Source of the DNA: a virus
Virus record (IMG/VR): IMGVR_UViG_3300035228_001740
Location: 1-47,396 of that record
Length of the DNA stretch: 47,396 bases
Strand: one strand, 5' to 3'
The position numbers were made by a program, and so were the translations under genes. How positions within the stretch are numbered: the first letter of the stretch is position 1; every line of letters starts with the position of its first letter. The notes under the pieces are model-generated. The model did not search any database. It was given only the letters and a program-made list of their open reading frames with translations, and was not told the origin of the DNA. Positions 24,901 to 35,033 of this stretch are shown piece after piece.

Positions 24901-27900
24901 TTAGAGCGGCACTATGTGCTGCTCTTGCAATAGTATTAATACCTAGGCGATAGTCTCCTCTTTCTGCAGAATACGTTCTTAATGTCTCAGCACCAATTAC
25001 ACCCCATTCTTTCCAATTCTTAACAGAAACTAAAATGTCTCCGTTTGTCCAATCAGCAGAAGTATAAGTTGTACCATTAGTAATTGCAGTTGATATCTGG
25101 AATTGTACTGTAACACCAGTTTCAGTCCAACTACTAGAAACTACATTCCAAGTACCATTGAATACAGGATTAGAGAAGTTAATGATTCTAATATTAGAAT
25201 CTGCCAGAACGTTTTGATTCTGGTTAGTGAATGTTGCACCCCAATTAATAGTGATGGTATTTGTACCATCAGCAGTCATTGTAAAGATGCTTGCAGCAAT
25301 AGAATCAAATCTATTAGTTAAGATCCATCCAAGAGAACCAGATTCACCAACAGAATCACCTTTATAAAGGATATCACCAGCTTCTGGAGCATTACCACCA
25401 TAAGTTACATTTTGAGAAGCATAGAAAGTATCTGCTTTTTGCCATGGAACAATATTAGAAGGTTCTCCAGCAGCAAAATGTGTTCTAAATGTGTATGACT
25501 GACCATACTGAGCACCAGGTTTTGGACGGGCATTAAGAATAAAGACTGCAGATCTAATCTTATTACGTGCAATAAGAATATCACCCTCAGATTGCTGTTG
25601 CCAGGAACCATTGAATAGAGTAGGATCGTCTCCTGCAGCGATGTTAGAAATAACTCTTAAAGCATCACCCTCGGAAGCTTCAACATTAATTTCAACAGGT
25701 CCGTTGAGTGAAGATTTACCTGCAACAACGATTGTAGAATTAAACGTTACGGGTGAATCGAACGTCGTAACAAGGGTGCCGATATCCTCATCATCATCCT
25801 CAGAATCAATTAGACCTGCAGATTCAAGGAATGTTTCTTCACCAGTGATAGCATTAACTTTCTTATTACCGATATACAGATCACCATTGCTGTTCAGACC
25901 CGTGTAGAAGACGATACCGCCGTCTTCACGCTTCGCTTGAGCATAGAAGTCCTGTTTGTCAGTTAAGACCACTTCCTGACGAAGTGGGAAACCAGTTGAG
26001 TAGTTACCTGGACCGAATCCAAGATACTCAAATGTGTGGTTACCAGATCTAGCAATAGAAGGTCTACGAAGTTCGACGTAAAGTTTACGCTCTGTTGGGA
26101 ACTGAGAGTCACCAGAGATAGGAATTAATCTATCTTCAGAACCAGAGGTAGCATTACCTTCTTGTCCTCTAATTCTATTATCAATGATGTTACCATTTGA
26201 ATCTGTTGTACTATTTGTAAACGTATTTTTACTTAGTACAGAATTAAGAATAACATCATTAACTGCCTCCTTAGTTTCACTACCCTTAGCATCATTAACT
26301 GTTACCAATCCATGGACATAGTTGTCAGCAGCAGATAGAGTTTGAGGAACGTCAACAATAGAAGTATCTCTAGTACCTGTAGTTCCGTCAACTTGGAACC
26401 AAAGAGGATCATTCTTGTAGTTGATAGGATACAACTGAGAGATAGGTTGAGAGAACTTAAAGTTTCTAAAGTTCTCACCAACACCAGATCCAGTTGGGAA
26501 TGGAGAGATGTTACCACGTAGGCAAGTTAGGTAGTAGATACCATCTTGCTGGTTGGCAATACGTTCCTGTAGTGTATCGATATCAAAGATATAGAATGTA
26601 TCCTCAAATGTTCCTTGATCTTCAATCGTAGCAACATAGTAAGAGTTACCATTATCATCAGTGATAGTATCACCAGGGCAAGCACTATAAACATTTGCGC
26701 CTTCAATTCTATACAAGAAGTTATCTCTTAAAGACTTATCTTTAGGACTTAAAGTATTAGGATCACCAAAAGAGTTAGGTACATCTACAAGTTGAATATT
26801 TACATCTCCTTGTTCAAATGTAGTGATCACACCAGGAGTATACGAAAGAGTTCCGGTTACTTCTTTAATAACAAGAGTCTGTTGTGCATTTTCTAGATCA
26901 ATAAATGTTGCCTGAAGATAACCTTCTCCCTGAGCATTACCGCCACCAGCAGTAGACCAGGTAATCTTGTTAGAATCGTTACTTGCAGTAGCATTAGCAG
27001 TGAAGAATCCACCTTGTAAGAAACTACAACGTACAACTGAGAAAATTTCATTCTTAACCGACTGATTGACAATCGTATGATCGAATAAAGTTACTTCAAG
27101 GTAAGTATCTCCACCAAATTGTGGTACAACTTTTCTTGCAGATTGAATCGTACCAGCAATCTTAGAATCGAATTCAATTACTTTTGGTCCAAGATATGGA
27201 TCATAAAGGTTCTGCTGTTCAGGTAATAGATCGACAACTGATGGGTCAATTGTTCTAATTTGATCAGCAATCAGTTCTGCCTTATTAAGACCGATTTGCT
27301 CTCCTGCATCATTAGGATTATAGAAAGCAGCAAGTGAATTAGGATTACCGGGAATTGGTTTTAATACAACTCTTTGTGGTACTAAACGACGCTTATCATC
27401 CGTTCTTGTTTTGATGACAAAACCATTGAGAGGATCGCGTACTGTCTCCAAATAAGATGGAACAACATAACGCAGTCTATAGACTCTATCTTCTTTTTCT
27501 CTTGGATCTTCAACACGAAGATATCTTGTATCAAGAGTTGGATCAGTCTTAGTCTGATAATCATCAGATTGTTCGGCACCACCATGGAACCTAGACAAAA
27601 TACTATAACGATCATAATTAGATCCACCAATACTAGATTGATCCTGAACGTTAAGATACCACAAACCAGTAGTATTACCAGTAGCAGTATATTCTGGATC
27701 ATATAGTAGTGGAGAAGGACGTTTGTTTGCATAAACGTAGAAGTTATTGCCTGTTCCATTGACAAATGTCAGTGCTCTATCACCAGATTCTGCATCTGAT
27801 GCAGATTCGTGAAGTGTGATACGCTTATTAGAAACATATCTAACAAAATACAGAGTATTTGTGGAGATATTAGCAGATGTTCCACTTAGTTCTGGTAATG

Positions 27901-30900
27901 TGGAACCTTGAATATCAGATGCAATTCTGATGAATACTCGCTGAGGAGTTGTATTTGCAGCAGGAACATCAAAGATATGAGCAACATTTGTCTCAATTTC
28001 AGATGCACCAACAACGTTAGACTTGTACTTATGAAGATCGTACTTACCATCTAACACATACTGCTCAATAAAGATTTCAACATCGGGATCAACCGAATCA
28101 GTTTCTGAAGAGTACTTGTAAATACCGGCAGCTGCATTCTCTGGAGAAGTTGCAAGCATCAACTTATTAGTTTCAGTTCCATCAAAGACACCAGGATATA
28201 CAGCAGAAGAAACTGCAGTAATTTCAATTTCGATATCAGGAGCACCAGATCCTCCTAATTGTGCATCAGTAATAACAACAATGTCTCCTGCATTATATCT
28301 AGAACCACCTGTTGCAATACCAAGAAGAGATGCACCATCACCAAGTTGTAGTGAACCATCAGCATTGACTTGAATATTAAATCTCAATCCAGTACCAGAT
28401 GCTAGTGCAGTACCATCTACATCAACCTTAGGTTGGGCGACTAGTGAACGATAAATTCCATTAACACCTGCTCTAGTTGCATTAGCAGTACTAAATGACG
28501 TTCCAGAAGCTTCAGATACTGTGATAACTTGCTGACTTAGAGAGAAGTTCTCTGGGTAAAGATTTCTTCCAGGAGCAATTACATAATATTTGGTATTAGT
28601 GTTAAATCCATCAGGAAGACGAATAACACGCTTATCAGGATTAGTGCCTGACTTAGCTCTTGGAACCAATCTAACAGCAGTTCCTGTCTCTAAATCATGC
28701 GGATTAGGATTACCACTTACGCTGCCTGTTGCCAGAGTGAACAACGTTGCTCTAGAAGATAGACCTGAGAGATCAGAATTAGGTTCAACGCGAGTTACAG
28801 AAGCAAAATTAGGTGTTGTAATAGAACCTAATGATGTTCCATTAATACCTGAAGTGATCAGTGCAGTAAGAGTAGTAATAGTATTAGCAACTGATACACA
28901 AGGAGGTGTTACTAAGTTGCCATTCGCATCATACTCAGGAATGACTGTTCCATCAATAGTCTGTGTAAGACCATGAGTTCCATTAACTGTAACTGCTTCT
29001 TGGCGCATTACCTGAATGGCAATGTCTCTTGCCATATTAAATACTGCCGAAGATTCAGATTCTTCTCCTTGAACATGAGCACCAGAAACATAAAGTTCTG
29101 CAGCAGCATATACTCTATTGTTACCACCAAACTTAACGTTATATGCAATTTCAGAAATTACAGTTTCAACGTCATCAACACAAGCATCTTCGATAGTTTC
29201 GCCAGTAGATGCTAATAAACCTTGTCCAAGCGATGTTCCTGCATATGTTGCGTCATTCGCAATTCTATAAACTGCTTCTGCAGCAATAAAGCGTTTGTTA
29301 GCAATCAATGCGTTATGAGCATCAACTTCTGTTCCGCCTAATGCTGTATATCCAGTGTTAAGGACTAAGAAAATTTGCTCGAAGTATCCTTCAATAGTCG
29401 TTGCAATATTATAGCATTCGGGAAGAGGATCGCCATTGCCATCAACTTGAGTATCCTGAGTAATTGTAGGATCAGATGTTGGAGTAATTGAAGACCAAGC
29501 AGCATTTGGTAATGTAAAGTATAACCAAGCACTATTGTTTGCAGTACCAACAGCGTTTCTAACAGATCCTTGATCTAACCTAGCACCAGGAATTCCAAGT
29601 TCAATCTGACTATCACTAATAATTTGCTTAATGAAAGTATTTGCTGGAATGTTATTATTTAAAGGTACAGGTCCACCAGAATTTAATAAACCATTGGTAA
29701 AGTCTGCGGGTGCATATTCGTCAACTCTCATACCAACGACAAGACCGCTAGTATCTCCTACATTAACAATCGCACTACCAGTAGTTGTACTGCAGTCACG
29801 AATCAAGTAATCGAAATTACGCATTGCTGCGATCATTAGATTTTTGACGTAATCATATGCATCAATAGACTCATTAAGTTCGCCGGAGATATATTCCAGA
29901 TTACCAGAGATATAATAACCTTCTGCTGCCTGAATAGAATTAATGTTTCCACCAACTCTTAAATCATTTACAACAGCATCAACAAAGTATCCGATATCTC
30001 TTTCACACTTACCAATCGTGATATTTGGTTTGGTAAGTAAAGCAGGATATTTAGCAATGATATACTGATAACCTTCATTTTGAATGAGTTCTTTATTATC
30101 TTCAATTCTATTAGCAGCATCTTGTGCATAGTTATCAACTGCTGCACTTGCTGGTGTTAGAGTTTCAATGCCAACTGTATAAGATTTAAATCCACTTGGT
30201 TCTATTTGAGCAGAGAACTCAATGGGACCAGTTGGTTCTGTCGCATATCTTGCGAGATCCACAAGTAATTCTTCGCCAGATTTAGCACCAATTCTAAATC
30301 CATTGATAGAAGATGCTGGACGATCGTCAGGATCGGTGATATTATCACCAGCAAGATAAAGTTTATTATGGTTAGTTCTGGCATTAGATGCGGGAACATC
30401 TAAAGTATACCACTGATTAATGGTGGTAGTGCTAGCGTTAATAGTAGCTGGAGGAATAATATCAGTAACATATCCGCCTTTATCCTGGTTAAAGGAGAAT
30501 CCTTTGAAACCAATAGAGTGAAGTGAGGTATTACCGAAGTTAGAGTTCGAGTTGGTGATGGACATATCGCCACCACTTTCCATTAAGAAGTGATCGAAGA
30601 AACCAACAGCGAAGACCGAGACGCACTGAACGAAAGAGTCATCCGAAGCACGGATGTGGAAGTTTCTCCAGTCATCTTTCCAGTATGCATCACCCTTAGT
30701 ATGGTAAGGAATGGTAGCAAATGCGTCAGTAAGTGATGCTTGGTTCCAAGTATTAGTAAGTCTGTCGTAACGAATGAACGCACGATCATCTTTTTGAAGG
30801 CTCACCCCAGTATATTGAGCTACGACCATTGACTTGAATCCAGTTGCCTTGGATCCATCCGCCCACATGCCGCACTGACCCCAGGTAGAGCGGATCGAGC

Positions 30901-33900
30901 AGTTGAAAACATAAGGAGAAGCAGACTCAACAGAGTCAATTTCCGCAAGAACTACCGCATTAGAAGAAACTCCACCAACTTCACCAGAGAAGTAAGTTTG
31001 TCCAGATACTAAACCAAGACTAGCTGCGGTATTATTATATACTTCATACTCAAAGATTTTAGGATTTACGCCATCGATCTTGGTAACCTTCCAGGTTCCA
31101 TTAACTTCATCAGACAATCCAGAGTTGATGATAGCAACATACTGACCTTCAAAGTATCCATGATCAATTTTCGTTTGAACTGTTATATTAGTGTAACCAA
31201 ACTGAGCAACGAATGAGACCGAACCAGATCCAGAAATTGCTTGGTTAAGAACAACTGTATTTCCAGCAACACTTTCAATCCTAGTATTAGGATTAATAGT
31301 TATGTTTACATCACTAGTAGTGATTTCTGCGCCAATGTTTAATTTGCTAGTATCAGATACATTAGTAAGAGTTATTGTAGAATTAGCAGTTGCAGTAAAT
31401 GTTGTTGAATCTTCAACCTTCATGCTTTCGATGGTTCTGCTATCAGATAGCGGACCAACGATTCTATTTTCTTGAACAAGTGCTTCCAGTCCACCATCAT
31501 CAATTGTTGGTTGGAACTGCTGGAAAGATCTACCTACCTTTTGATAATAGTTGTCAAGATCTTTAGAGTCTGCATACTCCATGATGCAGATTTTGTGGTG
31601 AGAATACTCAGGAATTGCTAGTTCGGTAGAACCTTTCTTGTAGTAAACTTTACCAACACCAGCAGTTGAATCATATAGAGGAGATTGTGCAGAAAGATCA
31701 CCATCTTTAATAGTGAACTGCCAGATATAACAACCACCAGTTAGATTGAAGATACAAGTTCTATCTTGTGTAGTATCAGCAGGATCGGGTACATACAGCG
31801 GACGAACAACTGTACGACGTAAATCATAACCAATTAGAGAACAACCTCTAGGAACGATACATCCGCCTTTCTCGGCGTTAAACTTATAAAGAACATTATC
31901 TGGATTAGAAAGATCAACAATAGAATTATCTTGCCACTCTTCGAGTGCTCTATTGTAGTTGAAAGAAGGAAGGACACCTGTTACAATAACAGATGCTAGA
32001 CCATCCAAATTACCTTGTGAAATTACTGAGGTAATAATATTAACAAGAGTGTCGATAGTTCCTTGAACATCCTGACATGTCTCGATATTACCAGAACCAG
32101 TATAAGGAATAACTGCTGTATTAGCACCGGCAACAGCAGGTCCAGGAGAAATGGTTAGATCTTTAGCAAATAATCTGTTGGTAACTGCTCTCTTTGCCCA
32201 ATATGCAATTGCATTAAATGCAGTGACAGACTCGTTTTCTTCTCCTAAGAGACCATTAGTAATAGGATTACCGAAGCGATCAAAATATGCCTTAGCATTA
32301 GTAATGGTGTTTGCATTACCTTCAGTTGAGAGGTCATCGACAATACCATCAACAATGATGGCAGCATCGCGCTTACACTTAGCATGACCAGTAGAGACTT
32401 GAGTGGAAGTTGTCTCGGAAGGAAGTTGTGATAGATTTTCATCTTGAACAGATGTAATGATGATTGCACCTAAAGTATCAATCGCAGATTGAACGTCAGC
32501 ACATGCAGCAGGGTTACCAGACAGAAGATTTTCCTGAGGATTATTGCTGTTTCCGTAGATTGCATCACCAGGAGTGATACCATTAGGACCAGAATCTTTG
32601 AAGTAAAGCTGATTAGTAATCGCTTTCTTCATCTCACCGATTGCAAAATTAAATGCAGTCAATGACTCGTTAGTTTCTCCTTGAAGACCATTAGAAACCC
32701 AATTGTTTCCAGTTACATCAAAATAGTTTTGTGCTAATTTTCTGGTATATACATTTCCACCTGCTTCATGAACATCAAGGGCAATAGCATCAATAAATTG
32801 ACCAATGTCACGCTTACACTTAATCTCTCCAGCGGGAAGAATTGTAGAACTAGTTTCTGCTGGTAAAAGAGAACTGAGGAGAAAATTACCATTATTTGAT
32901 GCTAGGTTTGCATCATCAAAAATAGTGTCAATGATAGCATACAGAGTATCTACCATGTTCTGAATATCAGTACAGGCATTAACAGAAGTATTAGCAACTG
33001 TTCCGAGACCATCACCATAAACTGCTTCACCAGGAGTTACTGTCAGATCCTGATACTCATTACCAGGAGAAGATGAAGAGGTGTAGTTATTAGTCATTGC
33101 TAACTTCATCAACTCAACTGCTTTAGAAAATGCAGTTAGAGAAGAAGTTTCTTCGCCACGAAGACCACTGGTTGCATCATGAACAAGACCATTTGCTAAT
33201 GCACTAACGAATGCATGTGTAGATTGTGGTTCGTGCTTGATTGCTTGAGCAGTTGCACTAATGAAGGTATGAACAGAGGTATCAGAAGAAACACCCACGT
33301 TGATGGTAAAAGTGCCATCTTGACGCTTGACACCATCAGCAGTTGCACTTACGAAAGTATGAGTTCCAGTGTACTCAGAAGCACCAATATTGACAGAGAT
33401 GTTATCACTATCAATAACATTGATCTCCAACCAGCGACCTGATGGATAATCATAACCTGCGCGAGGATATGCCTTAACTTCAGTGTCACCATCTAGTACG
33501 CAAGTATAAGATAGAGACTCATCCTCAATCAGGATGTAGTCGCCATTAGAGAAACCATGACTAGCAATCTCTAGACTAACACTACCAGATGATGCATCGT
33601 AAACAGAATCAGTTGCAGTGTGTGATGTAGAACCAACTGCAGAAATCTCAATAGACTTACCTGCTTGTGGATCAGTTCCAGCACGAGGATAAGTCTTTTG
33701 CTCTACGTTTCCGTCTAAAGCACATGTGAAGGTTAAAGAATTGTTCTCCAGAACAACGCTGCGACCAACACCTAGACCATGCTGACCAACATTGACAACC
33801 ATATCACCCGTTGCAGGGTTGTAGTTTGCAGCACTTGGTTGGAAATACTTATTGGGACCAGAAACACCACCATTGAATGTGATAGTATTATTAGTAGTCT

Positions 33901-34906
33901 GAGTTACAGAGTATCCCTTAACAGCACCAGGATCAATGCCAGTACGAGGGTAAGATTTAACTGACTGATCACCATCCATATCGCAAGTGAATGACAAAGC
34001 ACCTGCTTCTAGGAATACTCTATCATTAACAGCAATATTATGATCATTAGCAAAGGTAATCGTGGTGCTACCATTTGCAGGATTGTATGATGCATCAGTT
34101 GGGGTGTAAGGAACTCTACCTCCTACCCAATCTGTACCAGCATCATTAAAGTAGTTGCTGATATACTTTCTTGTGTACTTATTACCACCACCTTGCTTAA
34201 CGTCAAGGGAGATGGAATCAATCAGGATTTTAATGTCACGAACACAACTGGTATTATAACCAGGTGGAATGGGATCAGGACGAACAATAGCATCCATATG
34301 ATCGAATGCATCTTGTGCAATCAGATCCTTGTTTCTTTGAATGAGATTATATCCATCATTAAATCTAGACCACTCGCCAGTAGCAGCATCATTAGGATAT
34401 ACAAAATCTGGGTGTTGAACAGAAATTTCAGCAGCAGATCTATCAATGATCTCTTCTCTGTTTTTTTGAATCAGACGATATGCGTCCTTATAACGAGACC
34501 ATGCCCCTGTTTGTGGATCGCCAGGATAGAAGAAGTCTGGATGTTGTACTGATACTTCCGCTACTCCACGATCAATAACTTCCTGACGATTCGCTTTCAG
34601 GAGGTTAGATGCATCATAATATCTTGCTTCTACAGCAGTTTCAGTAACTAAACCCGGACGATTATCAATATAGTGATTACCAGGCATCAGCATAATGCTG
34701 AACTGGTCAAATCTGTCATTATTAGCACCAGGAAGATAAGAATATCTTGATACTTCTATAAATGCCCTTTGAATCGTCTTGAACGGACGTAAAGGTGAGT
34801 TTCCTCGGTTGTTTAGTTCATCAGTTGCATTAAAATCGTCCGGCGAAACATAAAGATATTTACCAGTCTTACTTGAATACAAGTTATCAAGTCTTGTTAG
34901 CGGCAT
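21917..34906 (-). CDS. giant virion fibre protein (4329 aa)
   Basis: This gene takes up 27% of the window. The N-terminus (KYLYVSPDDFNATDELNNRG, then SPLRPFKTIQRAFIEVSR) is a DUF1565/pectate-lyase-like opening seen in large cyanophage structural proteins. Residues 230-1050 and 1600-2050 contain at least five copies of a helical module (a C-x-R-D-x-(G/A) start, D-V/L-x-x-G-G-N, then YF or YY and GE-x-(N/S)ES). Residues 270-500 hold three copies of a beta module with (F/Y)TC-x-x-DG-(D/N) and YPR-x-G. Later parts are beta-rich with collagen-free fibre-like repeats (VNGGDL, NGNTN). It most likely forms a long fibre or baseplate-attached fibre; no enzyme motif is seen. A late promoter lies 34 bases upstream. 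Confidence 0.85.
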   Translation of the reverse strand: MPLTRLDNLYSSKTGKYLYVSPDDFNATDELNNRGNSPLRPFKTIQRAFIEVSRYSYLPGANNDRFDQFSIMLMPGNHYIDNRPGLVTETAVEARYYDASNLLKANRQEVIDRGVAEVSVQHPDFFYPGDPQTGAWSRYKDAYRLIQKNREEIIDRSAAEISVQHPDFVYPNDAATGEWSRFNDGYNLIQRNKDLIAQDAFDHMDAIVRPDPIPPGYNTSCVRDIKILIDSISLDVKQGGGNKYTRKYISNYFNDAGTDWVGGRVPYTPTDASYNPANGSTTITFANDHNIAVNDRVFLEAGALSFTCDMDGDQSVKSYPRTGIDPGAVKGYSVTQTTNNTITFNGGVSGPNKYFQPSAANYNPATGDMVVNVGQHGLGVGRSVVLENNSLTFTCALDGNVEQKTYPRAGTDPQAGKSIEISAVGSTSHTATDSVYDASSGSVSLEIASHGFSNGDYILIEDESLSYTCVLDGDTEVKAYPRAGYDYPSGRWLEINVIDSDNISVNIGASEYTGTHTFVSATADGVKRQDGTFTINVGVSSDTSVHTFISATAQAIKHEPQSTHAFVSALANGLVHDATSGLRGEETSSLTAFSKAVELMKLAMTNNYTSSSSPGNEYQDLTVTPGEAVYGDGLGTVANTSVNACTDIQNMVDTLYAIIDTIFDDANLASNNGNFLLSSLLPAETSSTILPAGEIKCKRDIGQFIDAIALDVHEAGGNVYTRKLAQNYFDVTGNNWVSNGLQGETNESLTAFNFAIGEMKKAITNQLYFKDSGPNGITPGDAIYGNSNNPQENLLSGNPAACADVQSAIDTLGAIIITSVQDENLSQLPSETTSTQVSTGHAKCKRDAAIIVDGIVDDLSTEGNANTITNAKAYFDRFGNPITNGLLGEENESVTAFNAIAYWAKRAVTNRLFAKDLTISPGPAVAGANTAVIPYTGSGNIETCQDVQGTIDTLVNIITSVISQGNLDGLASVIVTGVLPSFNYNRALEEWQDNSIVDLSNPDNVLYKFNAEKGGCIVPRGCSLIGYDLRRTVVRPLYVPDPADTTQDRTCIFNLTGGCYIWQFTIKDGDLSAQSPLYDSTAGVGKVYYKKGSTELAIPEYSHHKICIMEYADSKDLDNYYQKVGRSFQQFQPTIDDGGLEALVQENRIVGPLSDSRTIESMKVEDSTTFTATANSTITLTNVSDTSKLNIGAEITTSDVNITINPNTRIESVAGNTVVLNQAISGSGSVSFVAQFGYTNITVQTKIDHGYFEGQYVAIINSGLSDEVNGTWKVTKIDGVNPKIFEYEVYNNTAASLGLVSGQTYFSGEVGGVSSNAVVLAEIDSVESASPYVFNCSIRSTWGQCGMWADGSKATGFKSMVVAQYTGVSLQKDDRAFIRYDRLTNTWNQASLTDAFATIPYHTKGDAYWKDDWRNFHIRASDDSFVQCVSVFAVGFFDHFLMESGGDMSITNSNSNFGNTSLHSIGFKGFSFNQDKGGYVTDIIPPATINASTTTINQWYTLDVPASNARTNHNKLYLAGDNITDPDDRPASSINGFRIGAKSGEELLVDLARYATEPTGPIEFSAQIEPSGFKSYTVGIETLTPASAAVDNYAQDAANRIEDNKELIQNEGYQYIIAKYPALLTKPNITIGKCERDIGYFVDAVVNDLRVGGNINSIQAAEGYYISGNLEYISGELNESIDAYDYVKNLMIAAMRNFDYLIRDCSTTTGSAIVNVGDTSGLVVGMRVDEYAPADFTNGLLNSGGPVPLNNNIPANTFIKQIISDSQIELGIPGARLDQGSVRNAVGTANNSAWLYFTLPNAAWSSITPTSDPTITQDTQVDGNGDPLPECYNIATTIEGYFEQIFLVLNTGYTALGGTEVDAHNALIANKRFIAAEAVYRIANDATYAGTSLGQGLLASTGETIEDACVDDVETVISEIAYNVKFGGNNRVYAAAELYVSGAHVQGEESESSAVFNMARDIAIQVMRQEAVTVNGTHGLTQTIDGTVIPEYDANGNLVTPPCVSVANTITTLTALITSGINGTSLGSITTPNFASVTRVEPNSDLSGLSSRATLFTLATGSVSGNPNPHDLETGTAVRLVPRAKSGTNPDKRVIRLPDGFNTNTKYYVIAPGRNLYPENFSLSQQVITVSEASGTSFSTANATRAGVNGIYRSLVAQPKVDVDGTALASGTGLRFNIQVNADGSLQLGDGASLLGIATGGSRYNAGDIVVITDAQLGGSGAPDIEIEITAVSSAVYPGVFDGTETNKLMLATSPENAAAGIYKYSSETDSVDPDVEIFIEQYVLDGKYDLHKYKSNVVGASEIETNVAHIFDVPAANTTPQRVFIRIASDIQGSTLPELSGTSANISTNTLYFVRYVSNKRITLHESASDAESGDRALTFVNGTGNNFYVYANKRPSPLLYDPEYTATGNTTGLWYLNVQDQSSIGGSNYDRYSILSRFHGGAEQSDDYQTKTDPTLDTRYLRVEDPREKEDRVYRLRYVVPSYLETVRDPLNGFVIKTRTDDKRRLVPQRVVLKPIPGNPNSLAAFYNPNDAGEQIGLNKAELIADQIRTIDPSVVDLLPEQQNLYDPYLGPKVIEFDSKIAGTIQSARKVVPQFGGDTYLEVTLFDHTIVNQSVKNEIFSVVRCSFLQGGFFTANATASNDSNKITWSTAGGGNAQGEGYLQATFIDLENAQQTLVIKEVTGTLSYTPGVITTFEQGDVNIQLVDVPNSFGDPNTLSPKDKSLRDNFLYRIEGANVYSACPGDTITDDNGNSYYVATIEDQGTFEDTFYIFDIDTLQERIANQQDGIYYLTCLRGNISPFPTGSGVGENFRNFKFSQPISQLYPINYKNDPLWFQVDGTTGTRDTSIVDVPQTLSAADNYVHGLVTVNDAKGSETKEAVNDVILNSVLSKNTFTNSTTDSNGNIIDNRIRGQEGNATSGSEDRLIPISGDSQFPTERKLYVELRRPSIARSGNHTFEYLGFGPGNYSTGFPLRQEVVLTDKQDFYAQAKREDGGIVFYTGLNSNGDLYIGNKKVNAITGEETFLESAGLIDSEDDDEDIGTLVTTFDSPVTFNSTIVVAGKSSLNGPVEINVEASEGDALRVISNIAAGDDPTLFNGSWQQQSEGDILIARNKIRSAVFILNARPKPGAQYGQSYTFRTHFAAGEPSNIVPWQKADTFYASQNVTYGGNAPEAGDILYKGDSVGESGSLGWILTNRFDSIAASIFTMTADGTNTITINWGATFTNQNQNVLADSNIRIINFSNPVFNGTWNVVSSSWTETGVTVQFQISTAITNGTTYTSADWTNGDILVSVKNWKEWGVIGAETLRTYSAERGDYRLGINTIARAAHSAALTGNVDDFTTPRANLDIVGTAFISGKTLATYTSGGILTQNRYDLFNLNSDQREGLNGSSLQTQGFINQDNALLVGGDSNDVDERATLRVATTDNTTNPSITYRNGGRLGVNTTLGLLAEDELDRNLVVIGDGRISGNFKIEDDISVDGGDINTTSQTFNLINNNATILNVAGDAQLINLFDNTTNDQTISIGSSANFSTVRIGNNSAQSILSIHPNSTNAFVDIASVADDASNVSQVAIGGAWANLDSKVILGSAQTIASGTLEVGNKVAAGTGQSRIFSQTNQVRLFDDDRNQIVNAFTKSNNITFGSLGGKTTIRNSLKVQASATVDSSIILDGGTTAGIIEIIRERFSTPINLHNLGSLDTPNIDFYKYSTTGKVIDTQGVNLWGGSQYLAGGGRISDYDNLQASDPSSLRVAGTYTFRFASGGSGSGAAFDINVAFDGTVTVEIVSTGTGYSDNQTLIISDSLVGGGGAPDITLDINGVTDSSDVYILPISTPSATDFSIGDLILLDRGNLASPDSIIVTGGGSVLGLRDQAKSEIMRVVGLDNVSDPTSSEGFRISVTRAQEGTGDPSTEVAGQRQGWIDHPDGCVIAKLDKQPAASFITGKDINLDDILDEPKSGINNSTANVRIGVAEFGGILSTLDYLRLDGSEIVGIADVISTDIQALIVNDGGSPAVENFRVNSTTGDTTIAGNVGIGLGFNQFTINGQNGNTNIAGTLTTENTLTINGSTVVNQEFFTITNGGPAFEDDGTTIATPLRTTFEIDTANGNVTMNGGNLNIYAVDGTTPRLTLIDGGDLTVFGSLSAEGDGLSEFGGPVQIAGDLTVNGGDLVVNQNGIEVFAVDDDGSVNIAGISNYFSSTGGTKWKCYNTNIINAEANVGCFVDVSGTSLLKLPPNAQMGDMIRVIDISGNLSYDKSLVVRAPNLVRIQGSISNTGTIVTGNTLGENFTLTHNGGELVVQTPNASFGLVYAGTSDVDGGPGVNPNREGWYLMDV
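33440..34080 (-). repeat. three tandem beta modules within the giant gene
   Basis: The coded motifs SFTCDMDGD, TFTCALDGN and SYTCVLDGD, each followed about 8 residues later by YPR-x-G, recur at spacings of roughly 245-265 bases. Shorter units (HTFVSATADG, HTFISATAQA, HAFVSALANG) follow immediately downstream around 33190-33370. Confidence 0.75.
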
Positions 34907-34939
34907 AACTACCCGAGCTTATTGTCGTTTTCCTAGATT

Positions 34940-34947
34940 TATTTATA
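34940..34947 (-). promoter_or_regulatory. late promoter box for giant fibre gene
   Basis: The minus strand reads TATAAATA, identical to the T4 late core, 34 bases before the ATG of the giant gene and 6 bases after the 3' end of tRNA-Leu(UAG). It separates the tRNA block from the structural genes. Confidence 0.75.
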
Positions 34948-34952
34948 CACCA

Positions 34953-35033
34953 TGCCTATGAAAGGACTCGAACCTTCATGCTAATAGCACAAGTTCCTAA
35001 GACTTGCGTGTCTACCAATTCCACCACATAGGC
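34953..35033 (-). tRNA. tRNA-Leu (anticodon UAG)
   Basis: The acceptor stem GCCTATG/CATAGGC pairs fully. The D-arm has GGTGGAATTGGTAGACAC, the anticodon loop is CTTAGGA with anticodon TAG, a long variable arm (TGCT/AGCA stem) marks it as class II, and the T-arm is GGTTCGAGTCC. CCA is not encoded. It reads CUA-type leucine codons. Confidence 0.92.

Noticed and set aside
27382-27765. 127-codon minus-strand frame inside the giant gene
   Set aside because: It is in an alternative frame of a continuous 4329-codon gene, with low-complexity Leu/Ile content; no start signal.
28590-28976. 128-codon plus-strand frame inside the giant gene
   Set aside because: Antisense to conserved-looking fibre sequence with no promoter or known domain; treated as a shadow.
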